A stretch of 64,000 nucleotides of DNA from positions 15,481,001 to 15,545,000 of the forward strand of contig OX387610.1 of assembly GCA_947568835.1 (NCBI GenBank). Direction: 5' to 3'. Below the pieces are notes generated by a model. It was not told where the DNA came from and made no database searches. It saw only the letters and a list, made by a program, of their open reading frames with translations. Position numbers and translations under genes: made by a program. The stretch is from Protonemura montana (Eukaryota; Arthropoda; Insecta; Plecoptera; Nemouridae). This document shows, piece after piece, positions 55,391 through 64,000 of the stretch; within the stretch, counting starts at the first letter, position 1; the number at the start of each line of letters is the position of its first letter.

Positions 55391-57751
55391 CTAGCTGCTG
55401 TAAAACTCATTAATAGAATAAAAACAATTTGTGATAAAATACTCCTTCAATTGACCTTTGAGCTTAGGAAGCGGTAAACATTTGATCGACCTAGGTAGAG
55501 CGTTAAATAATTTGCTCCCATTATAGATGGGGTCTTTCGTATAGATGCTCAATCGGTGTGATTCGGTTCGAACGTCTGTTTTGAACCTAGTGTTATGGTC
55601 ATGAATGGTCTCATTAGTACGACTCAAATAGTTGTTCTCTATGCAGTACATTATGGTATGATACATATATAAACTAGGTAATTTTAACATTCTGAATTTA
55701 ATAAATAAATTTCTGCAGGAATCTTTATAAAAAACCTCAGCGCACGGGTTCAAGCTGGCCCGTGCCATGTATCTCAGTGCACGCTTCTGAAGGACAAACA
55801 GTCTCTTGGCCTGGGAACTGTTCCCCCAGACGATGACACCATATTGCAAATGTGATTATAGTAGTCCAAAATATATGAGCTTCACAGTATCAATATTCAC
55901 TAATTTCATCATTTTGCCTATAAGATAGCATGCAGAGGCTACCTTGGCACATACCGATTCCACGTGGCTATCCCAGTTCATTGCACTATCAATTTTAATA
56001 CCTAGGAATTTAGTTACTTCGAGACTATGGATTGATTTGCCGTCCAGTCTGATAAGAGGTGAACTTTCCATAGTCATTCGTTTTGTGCTGAATTTCATTG
56101 CAGTAGTTTTTTTCCCTGTTCAAGTATAGGCCATTCTTATTACTCCAGGATTCCAGTTCAAGTACCCCTTTTCTTGCTTCAGCGCAAACGTCCGCTGTGT
56201 GGGAGCGGAAAAGATGTGAAGTGTCATCAGCGAAGAGCGTCAATTTTCCTGTCGTCACATGATTAGGTAAATCGTTGGTAAATAGGATGAAGAGCAGGGG
56301 GGAGAGGGTGGCTCCTTGTGGCAGCCCTATTGACGAGGTCGTCTCTTCTGATTGGGAGTATTCACCTTGCCGTGAGACAAACACCGACTGTTTTCTGTTG
56401 ATGAGAAAAGATCTTAACCACTCGTTTGCTTTACCGGCAATTCCGATCCTTGCTAGCTTCGTGAGGAGGAGCTCGATATTAACAGTGTCGAACGCCTTTG
56501 TGTAGTCGTAGAAGACTCCCATTACCTCTTCATTGGCATCCAAAGCTTTCAACCGCCCACCGCTGTATTTACAGATCTTCCCTTCGTGAATCCATGCTGG
56601 CAGTTATTGTGAGTGCCGTGCTCTTTTAACAATGCTGTTATCCTCATCGCAAACGCGTTTTGCAGTAGTGTGGAAAATACAGACTGTATTGCAATGGGTC
56701 GATAGTTTTCGGCAAGTCTTCTGTCCCCCTTCTTGAAAATAGGGAGAATTTTAGCAGATTTTAGTGCAGAAGGGAAATCACCTTGCACGAAAGACTCATT
56801 AACTATGGAGATCAGCGGCAACATTATGTATGGCGTAACATATTTAAGCAAAAAACAGGGAATGTCGTCGATTCCCGCGGATTTCTTTTTAGTAATTTTT
56901 TCGATTATCTCGTAGAATTCTTTAGCTGTCAGTGGAAAAAGGAAAATCACCTTGTTGCTCACCGCTTCCGAAGCAGGATTTAACTCAATCGTTGGATTAG
57001 AGCCACTGTTGTCTTGACGTGTTTTTTTTAGTTCATTGACCGCACTGTTGAAGTGGTTATTTAAAATATTTGCTATTTCCGACGTTGAAATTATCGCGGC
57101 TCCATTGACTGATATCTGGATGTCAACCTTTTTCGACCCGGGGTTCTTGCCATTGTTAGAATCAATTACTTGCCACGCGGCCTTGTGTTTGTTCGCGGCC
57201 TTTGCTAGTTGCCTATCATTCCATTCCCTTTTCGCTGCGTTGATTTCGTTGACATATTTACGTTTGAGTTCGTTGTACATTTTCATCGTGAGTATGTCAG
57301 TGCAGGCTGTTAACCTTTCCCTTGCTGTGTTTACTTCCACGGATACAGTCGCTAGGTGCGGGGTGTACCATGGGCATTTGTACTTGTTTTTCGATTTCGT
57401 CTTCAGCCTTCTTTGCGGAAACGCCTTGTCAAACTCCTTTCCAAAGATGGCTATAAATTGGCTGTACTTTTCGTCCACGCACTTCGCTGACATTACAGAG
57501 TCCCAATTTACGTCTTTCATTTGTAGGATGAATTCTTCAATTTGCTGCTTTTTGAACGTTCTTTTTACAGTGAATTTCTTATTATCTTCTAGCGGCGTGC
57601 AGAACGAGCTCAACTTTTGAAAGAAATGGTCTGATAGTCCAGGGTCCCAAACATTAGCCACTGTGCCTGAGTCCCTGTCAATATTGTCGAATATATTGTC
57701 GATACATGTACTCGACATTTTAGACTGTCTGGTTGGCTCTTTTATTGTCAC
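55391..57751 (-). mobile_element. Non-LTR retrotransposon, truncated and frameshifted (endonuclease end and RT)
   Basis: Reads on the minus strand in several frames: 57751-56549 (endonuclease tail STCIDNIF...GLSDHFFQ, then RT start with FPSALKSAKILPIFKKGD and ENYRPIAIQSVFS), 56552-56025 (FYDYTKAFDTVNIELLL, GLPQGATLSPLLF, LFADDTSHL), 56098-55856 (TKFLGIKIDSAMNWDSHVES) and 55849-55391 (MQYGVIVWGNSSQAKRLFVL). This gives at least two frameshifts or stops, near 56550, 56110 and 55850. Jockey/CR1 group. The 5' endonuclease is missing. Confidence 0.92.
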
Positions 57752-57844
57752 GTATAACTTATAAGTTAAAAGAACTGAATAAATCTATCACTTGGTTCGT
57801 GTCCCGGTTTTAGAAATGGCGGAAAAAATTCGATTTGCAGCACA

Positions 57845-57957
57845 AAAAATGGGTGTGGCTGTATCTTGTTGACACGGCCGAGATTTCAGCGTGACTACGT
57901 TCAACTACCGCGCAGGCACTTAGGTCAACTACCGTACTGACCATACTTCACATGCAA
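57845..57957 (-). repeat. Direct repeat D, terminal 115 bp (reverse copy)
   Basis: The reverse complement matches the last part of 37143-37605: CTTGCATGTGAAGTATGGTC, GGTAGTTGACCTA, GGTAGTTGAACGTAGTCACG, CAAGATACAGCCACACCC. Confidence 0.85.
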
Positions 57958-58369
57958 GAAACCATTAAAGATCTTCGTCTGAGACTATTCTTCTCAGATT
58001 ATCTTTCATGCGGTTCTGCCGCCAAACACTGTCTGTCTTCCTGGCAATGTAATTACTATTTGTCGAAGACAAGAAGATCGCCCTCATTGCCAGGTTACAT
58101 TGCCCAATTAGATTTTTTCCAACGCCACCGCTTCCCTGAATTCTGTCGTGGTGATGCTATTTTCTCTGACGCTGGATATTGCTGATGTCGTGGCCGAACA
58201 AGAAACTTAATTTAAGATGGGGCGATGGTAAAAAAAATAAGTCACAAAGGCGAAAGTTTTCACGTCGTAGGTTGGGGGGTTTCATATCGCAAGGAATTAC
58301 AAAAACCATTTCGGAAAACTTTTTTTATTAATTCCTCTTTGGTTGATGAGATGTGATACATTGGGTATT

Positions 58370-60140
58370 TGTATTTGTATTTGTTTTTATTTTCCTATGG
58401 ACATTTACATAGTAATTGTGTAGGCATCGTCAGTTATATATCTATAAATATATCTACAGTATTTACAAAGATCACATTTTTTAAATTATTTACAACATGG
58501 TTTGTGAAAGGGGAGGGGTGGGAAAGGAGAGGAATGGTCCAGGATTCGAGGTATTCACGTAAGGTATAGAATGGGTTATCTACAAGGTAGGATTTTAGGG
58601 TGTGGTTAAATGAGGACGTGGTTGGGGAGTTTTCAATATTACTAGAGAGTTTGTTGTAGAGGACAGTGAAAGTGAAGAGTGGGCTTTTTTCAAATGAAGA
58701 GTGGGAATGGGCAGGGACTCATAGCGCGTTGCTTTGTCTAGTGGGGTATTTGAGGATATCGGAGTTTAGGATAAAGAGCTCGGGATGGATCCAGGCTAAG
58801 GTGCAGGCTACTTGGATGATGGTGCAGGTCAGGGTAAGTAAGCGGAGATTGGTAAAATGAGGTTTGGCAGTCTTTCTGCGTGATATGCCAGCTATTATTC
58901 TAATTGCCTGTTTTTGCAGTACAAATAGTCTATTGGCCGCTGGAGCGATGCCCCAAAACAGGATACCGTAGGACAGGTGGGAGTGGAGATGGGCGTGGTA
59001 GACAGTGCGTAGGGTGGAAAGACTAACTATGGGCTTGAGGCGGCGAAGAAGGAAGCAGCTACTTTTGACTTTGAGGAAGGTATTTTGGATGTGTGTGGAC
59101 CAGCCGAGAGTGGGAGTGAGGTGTACTCCGAGGAATTTTATGGAGGGAGTGCTGGGAATAACTTGACTGTTCACTTTGATTAGCGGAGAGACGGTGGGTG
59201 CTTGGGACTTTGAGTGGAAGTGCATGTGTACTGTTTTGGAAGCTTGCAGTGCAAGTTTGTTGTGAAGGCAGTAGTTAGCCATGTTCTCTGTTTGGTCGTT
59301 AGCTGTTTGAATTAAGGATTGGAAGGGGTCGGCTTTGGGTAGGGTCAGAAGGTGATTGGTGTCATCGGCGAACTGGAACAGCTGGCCATTCGTTATGTGC
59401 TCTGGAAGGTCATTTACATAGATTAGGAATAGAGTGGGAGAGAGGACTGTTCCTTGGGGTACACCATTTTTTACTAGTAGTGGGGAGGACAGGATGAAAG
59501 TTATGGAATTACCTATGGCGGAGGAAATGGTTACTGACTGGGATCTGTTGGATAAGAAGGAGGCAATCCAAACGCTTGCTTCGTTGAGGATCCCGCAGCG
59601 GTGTAATTTGTGCATGAGTAGCTTATGGTCGATAGTGTCAAATGCCTTTGATAGGTCATAGAACATTCCTAAAGCATGGTCATTGTTGTCTAGAGAGTTA
59701 TGGAGGGAGCAGAGGAATTGGAAAATGGCAGTGGTGGTGGACTTGTGCTTCTGGAATCCATGTTGGCTTTGAGCTAGGATGGAGTGTGAGGTGAGGTGGG
59801 AGTTTAGACGGTTTAACATGGCTTTTCAAAGATTTTGGAGAAGGAGGAGAGAATGGAAATTGGTCTGTAATTTTTGGGTTTGTTTTTCTTGCCTTTCTTG
59901 AAAACGGGGATGACAAGTGATCGCTTAAGGAGATTGGGGAAGGTACCTGATACGAATGATTGGTTTATTAGAAGGGAGAGTGGGGCTGCTACGTGGGTGA
60001 TGCATCTGGCAAGAACGGAGCCTGGAACGCCATCTAAACCACTGGAGAATTTATTTCGGATGGATTTAGAAATATCAATAATTTCTTTGGGATTTGGGGT
60101 TTTCTTTTGGTATTTCTCTGGGTAGATCTGTCGATAGCCA
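58370..60140 (-). mobile_element. Non-LTR retrotransposon (CR1/L2-like), 5' truncated with one frameshift
   Basis: Frame 59819-58719 (366 codons) holds RT blocks: HGFQKHKSTTTAIFQF, GMFYDLSKAFDTIDHKLLMH, NGVPQGTVLSPTLFLIYVND, QFADDTNHLL, SIKFLGVHLTPTLGWSTHIQ and YGILFWGIAPAANRLFVLQK. Upstream RT text (VIPVFKKGKKNKPKNYRPIS, FSKIFEK) continues to about 60130 in another frame, so one frameshift sits near 59822. The endonuclease is absent. Different from the element at 55391-57751. Confidence 0.92.
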
Positions 60141-60660
60141 TTTTCCCATTCCCAATATCCAGCAATTGTTTTGCGAAACGTTCGGCGAATGCATCATTTT
60201 ATAGTCGAACATGCATTTTGGTTAATATATGCATTAAGTTCATCAGCCGGCGTTGAACGTGGTGAATCACCAGACAATAAAATGAGTGCTCCACCGAAAT
60301 ACTGTCCATTTCGTCTCAAATCTTGCAGTGCACGATCAAGCGCTTCCAATGCTTTCCTGTGAGCCTTTGTACCTTCGTCCCACAAGAATAAGTTAACATG
60401 TTTGGAGAACTCTTCCTATTCCTGAATTTTTGGTGATATTGCATGTTGGCTTCTCTGTGGTTTGCAAATTCAGCGGTATTTCAATGCTGAATGTGGTGTT
60501 CGGCCACCATCCAAAAGTGTTGCCGCAATTCCAGATTATGCAATTGCGAGTGCAATTTCATTCCGTGATCGAATGGTTGCCAAAACGATTGAAATGAGTA
60601 AAAAATGTGTCACATGCAATGGCGCGCGTGCCACCTAGATGTACTGTAACGTTAATTGAT
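60140..60660 (-). mobile_element. Helitron helicase remnant
   Basis: The minus strand reads LFLWDEGTKAHRKALEALDR, LQDLRRNGQYFGGALILLSG, then DSPRSTPADELNAYINQN. This matches the Pif1-type helicase of Helitrons (WDExxMxHKxALEALDR...GGxxVLLSGDFRQTLPVIPRxTxADEL). The FRQTLPVI stretch after GD is missing, so the helicase motif is broken. Diverged sequence to about 60660 may be more of the same element. Confidence 0.85.
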
Positions 60661-60779
60661 TTTGGATTCAGCGACTCTGACTATGTTTCCTTTGCATTCG
60701 TTTCTATTGAAATTCGTTTCCATGGAAACAATAAAAAACACAAACGTATTATTTATTGTGTAGAATGAAAAGTTTTTAC

Positions 60780-60890
60780 CTGAATAAACACACTTTGTAC
60801 TCAACAACCTCTCGAAGTTTCACGGCGATCGGATGAACGGTGTGGTCCAGACAGACAGACAGACAGACATTCGTTTTTGTGTATTTAGAT
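60780..60890. repeat. (ACAG)n with transposon-like end
   Basis: TTTCACGGCGATCGGATGAA, GGTGTGG, then ACAGACAGACAGACAGACAT. This arrangement is common at the ends of Helitron/SINE-type insertions; no family assigned. Confidence 0.5.
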
Positions 60891-60899
60891 TAAGTACAT

Positions 60900-61490
60900 G
60901 ACCAAACAAAATGGTGGGACAAAATATTCCCAACAGTCGACAAAGTGTCAAGAGCAGGAAATCCAGCCTTCAAGTTGGCTGGCAGAGCGAACATTGCTTG
61001 CAATATAATAATATCATTTGCGTTTTTATTTCTTTTGATTATATTGTACATTATATCTAAAGGAACGTCAGTAATCGATAGAAAGGCAGTACAATGGTAG
61101 TACCAGTTGGGTAGTAACAGCCGCAAAAGTCGTAAAAGTGCCAACGGTGAGAGATGGATGTAAATCATAAGTGCACTTTTTAAATACATTTGGAGATATT
61201 GAAGCTCCTTCGGCCGTCTCTCGTGGCAACGGGTGGCACAAACAACTTCCTTCCATCGCCATGACTCTATTCTGGTGACTGAAACAATTGCTAGCAATTA
61301 AAACAATACATGGTTGGCAGTGGGAATTCACCTGGGATTTGGTCCGTATTCATTTTGCCAAGCTAGCGACGAGCGTCATTTGAAACAGCCGGCGCGGCCC
61401 GTTGGCTGCACGCACGGCCCGTTGGCTCCAGGCACGGACATGTTTGTTGGGTATATGATACCAAGCCGGCCGCAGTCTTCCGTTCTTTTT
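60900..61490. other. Nothing recognised
   Basis: Contains a local duplication GCACGGCCCGTTGGCT(G/C)CA near 61395-61435. No gene recognised. Confidence 0.35.
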
Positions 61491-61812
61491 TTTTTTTATT
61501 ATATTTTTTTTTATAAAAAATAATAAAAAAAAATAAATAAAAAAAAATAATAAAAAAAAAACCATGTATTTTAGTACCTAAGATTGTGTTCATATTTAAT
61601 TAATATTTATATACTCACATTGTTATTGTTGCATGACTATGTTATTATTTTGTTTATTTTTATAATTCTCATATTCCTTCAGCCAATGTAATAAGTTTAA
61701 ACTGCCATCTGTAATAAATAGTCAAGATTCTTTGATAAGGGCGTAAAGCCCGGGACTTAGAATGTTATAAGCAGGATATCTGTGTCAATAAAGAAATAAA
61801 AAAAAAAAATCT
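61490..61812 (+). repeat. A/T-rich low complexity and retroelement 3' tail
   Basis: T and A homopolymer blocks (61489-61561), then a unit ending GTCAATAAAGAAATAAAAAAAAAAA at about 61810, which looks like a polyadenylated 3' end of a retrotransposed sequence. No coding part recognised. Confidence 0.55.
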
Positions 61813-63000
61813 TCCGTTCAGTGAACCGACGTCGTAGCAACGGTTGCTAGGCTGCAATATTGTGAACTGCCTCTGTGAGAGTGTGTTTCTGTCTTGTTCT
61901 TGGAATCAACAGTTTTTTCTTATTACAAGAACATTTGGACGGAGTATGATTTCGACTTTGTTGACTCAGCTCAAGTACATTTTTTGTATTTAAGAAAAAT
62001 TCTCTAGACATTGCAAGTGCCATTCATCGTGTTGCATCTCTCTCATCTGCTATTGGCTAATACTCCACTTCTAAATTAGCATTGAATGGTTGTATCCTAT
62101 GAGTGAACCGATACATTTTGTTATTTACGTGGCGTCGGCGCTGGCTGGATCTAGATTGTTCTATTTAAAATGTCTCTAATTTATCTCTTTATTTATTTGA
62201 AACGCCACCTGCTCGTGACAGTTTCTGTGCTTTCCTCAACCGACGGCTAATTTAGTGACACAAGTGAGAAACAAGTCGAGTATCTTTCATACACGAATGT
62301 CATGGGAAGACATGGTCGCAGCCGCTATAACGGTCAATAATTGTCGAGAGTTGAGTTGTAATGAAAACCGTATAAATTGTTGTTGTTGTTAAAAATTTCT
62401 ATTTAACAGCGAAGAATTATTTACTTGCCACCAATTCTTTTATCTTTCCTATGTTAACAATTTATTTAATTTTTTAATTTTTGTGCCCGCCAAATTCTGC
62501 CAAAAACGTATACTAGTTCTTCACAACCTTCTTTGGCCACTTGGACCTTCTGAGGTCGCGCTGCTAGGATCGTGACCAACTCACTGCAGTTGTCTGTTGA
62601 GGTCAACTAGATCTCGATTTTTCACATCGGTTCACCAAGCTCTGGGCGAACTTCGAAGCTACATCCAATTATGTTTTGGTGGCAAGACGTTTCATAACTT
62701 TATCGAACACCAAAATGTTCCGACACGATTGTTTCCGGTCTCTCATCGAATCGTGGCCCCGTTTGTACGAGCAGGGCAAGGTACATATCAAGTTGTCTGT
62801 ACCTCATAATTGTACTGCAGCCCGGATGGCAGGCAGTTGGACGTGTAGGTCCATTGTTTGGTCAACAACCCGCTATCTTAGTTCCTTGTATGAAGTTGTA
62901 CGTCCTGACTTCTAGACTTCAACAAAAATACAACCCTGCTATGAGTTGTTTTACAGACTTGGGGCAACTCTTTCCCGATGAGAGCAATTATCGTTAAAGT
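61813..63000. other. Nothing recognised
   Basis: No convincing coding sequence; short open frames at 62597-62915 match nothing I know. Confidence 0.35.
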
Positions 63001-63009
63001 GCATTAAAT

Positions 63010-63365
63010 TTAAATTCAGCTTTCGTCAAACAAAGCATCGGGCAATGCAGACTCTCGGACGGAGTCATACTGCGACAGAATCAAGTCATGACCGGGCAAA
63101 GTCAGTTTCGGTGACTGTCCATCACCGATCTGTTTCGTCGGAACCATTTTGTTCGAGGCAGAGGAGTCCCTTCGATTCCAGGAGCCACTGCAGCCGTGCA
63201 TTGATCATGCGCTCGAGGTGTTTGGATGCAGCTCGTCAATGCAATCGGCCTGTGGCTAGAAGGTTCGGACTTGTCCTTTGCAGGCTTTAATATCGGAATG
63301 ATGGCAGAGGCCCTTCATTGGGCCGGGAAACAACCATGGAGCCATATCTTGTTCAGTAGTGTCGG
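63010..63365 (-). mobile_element. Reverse transcriptase pseudogene (I/Jockey-like)
   Basis: Three frames patch together on the minus strand: NKIWLHGCFPAQ-stop-RASAIIPILKPAKDKS, SSHRPIALTSC, then HLERMINARLQWLLESKGLL with LEQNG in another frame, then FRRNRSVMDS. This is the classic order IPILKPGKD, YRPIALTSCLCK, LERMIN, QNGFRRNRST of non-LTR RTs. At least two frameshifts and a stop make it inactive. Confidence 0.85.
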
Positions 63366-64000
63366 AAGATATGACTAGGCTCCGGATGAAAGGTGTTTCC
63401 GATCAAAGCTAGGTGAAGTGTTTTTTTTGCTTTCATACCACCTTATGCTTTCATCCGGAGGTTTCTGTTGGCTTTCGTACGCAACGCAATAAAATTATAA
63501 TTTTGAATTTTGCCTTGGTTGCTACTGGCAACGCGTAGTGGACCAAACGCTCCAATGGCTGGACACTCTTCGACCGGTGCATGCGATTTCTCAGGACTAT
63601 TTATTTAAATTAAAAATTACAAGTGAATGAACACATAACCTAACAAATTATACTGTAAGGTGTCGTCTTAAAGGCTTGTAATCTTGACATAATGCGAATG
63701 CACGGGTTGAATAGCTGGCGTATGACGGATGCTTCCTTGTGGCTGTCAGATGAATGTTAGCAACACCGATGAAATCTTCGGCTTGTGTAGCGTGATGGTG
63801 GTATTGGCTCCTTCTTGTTGTATTGGTTCCTTTTGTCAGCATATGCTATGGCCAGGTACGAGTACACTTTTATGGCAGGTCCTGTACAAATAAGTCACGT
63901 CCGGCATCGAGTTGGGTTCTCTCTGTTAGACCACACGTTTCATGGCACATTATTTCCATCGTTTGTTTCTCTTGTAGATTCTCCAGCAACTCATGAATCT
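63366..64000. other. Nothing recognised
   Basis: No gene, RNA or repeat family recognised up to the window end. Confidence 0.35.

Noticed and set aside
57036..57620. Plus-strand 194-codon open frame
   Set aside because: Antisense of the LINE at 55391-57751; membrane-like look comes from the complement of Lys/Glu-rich coding.
61350..61593. Minus-strand frames of 71-76 codons (F/I/K-rich)
   Set aside because: Read through A/T homopolymer blocks; low-complexity artefact.

Overview
This window is genomic DNA from a multicellular animal, most likely an invertebrate; I cannot name the species. The evidence is spliced genes with GT-AG introns, animal-type proteins (a non-muscle myosin II tail with a C-terminal tailpiece, a selenoprotein I homologue, a proteoglycan-linker glucuronyltransferase) and animal-type retroelements. 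Five genes can be read with phase-consistent exons. One or two more minus-strand genes are suggested by coding-like segments but not resolved.

Layout. 1-15.5 kb (+): the last 15 coding exons of a non-muscle/smooth-muscle type myosin II heavy chain, about 1,089 residues of coiled-coil tail; the head lies upstream of the window. 15.5-22.3 kb: repeats, a row of tRNA-like sequences, a long inverted repeat and LINE fragments. 22.3-26.4 kb (-): unresolved coding-like exons around a 2.1 kb minisatellite. 26.8-29.2 kb (+): a complete FAM192A/PSME3IP1 (NIP30) gene. 32.6-39.6 kb (-): a complete ethanolaminephosphotransferase (SELENOI/EPT1) gene with an in-frame TGA at the selenocysteine position. 42.1-43.0 kb (-): D-aminoacyl-tRNA deacylase (DTD1). 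46.1-48.8 kb (-): a beta-1,3-glucuronyltransferase of the B3GAT3 type. 49.7-63.4 kb: a transposable-element block with a young, apparently complete Ty3/gypsy element (identical 266 bp LTRs, 4 bp target duplication), three or four decayed non-LTR reverse transcriptases and a Helitron helicase remnant.

The genes do not form a pathway; they are ordinary housekeeping neighbours. The unusual feature of the window is repeat architecture. Nearly every gene carries one or more intronic minisatellites (units of 13-92 bp, arrays up to 2.1 kb). Several short dispersed families recur: a foldback/MITE-like family, a tRNA-derived SINE-like family, a pair of about 460 bp direct repeats, and a 92 bp tandem unit that contains a piece resembling 5S rRNA. 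The best leads are the selenocysteine codon, the 5S-like array, the tRNA-like cluster and SINE family, and the young gypsy element with a textbook -1 slippery heptamer.
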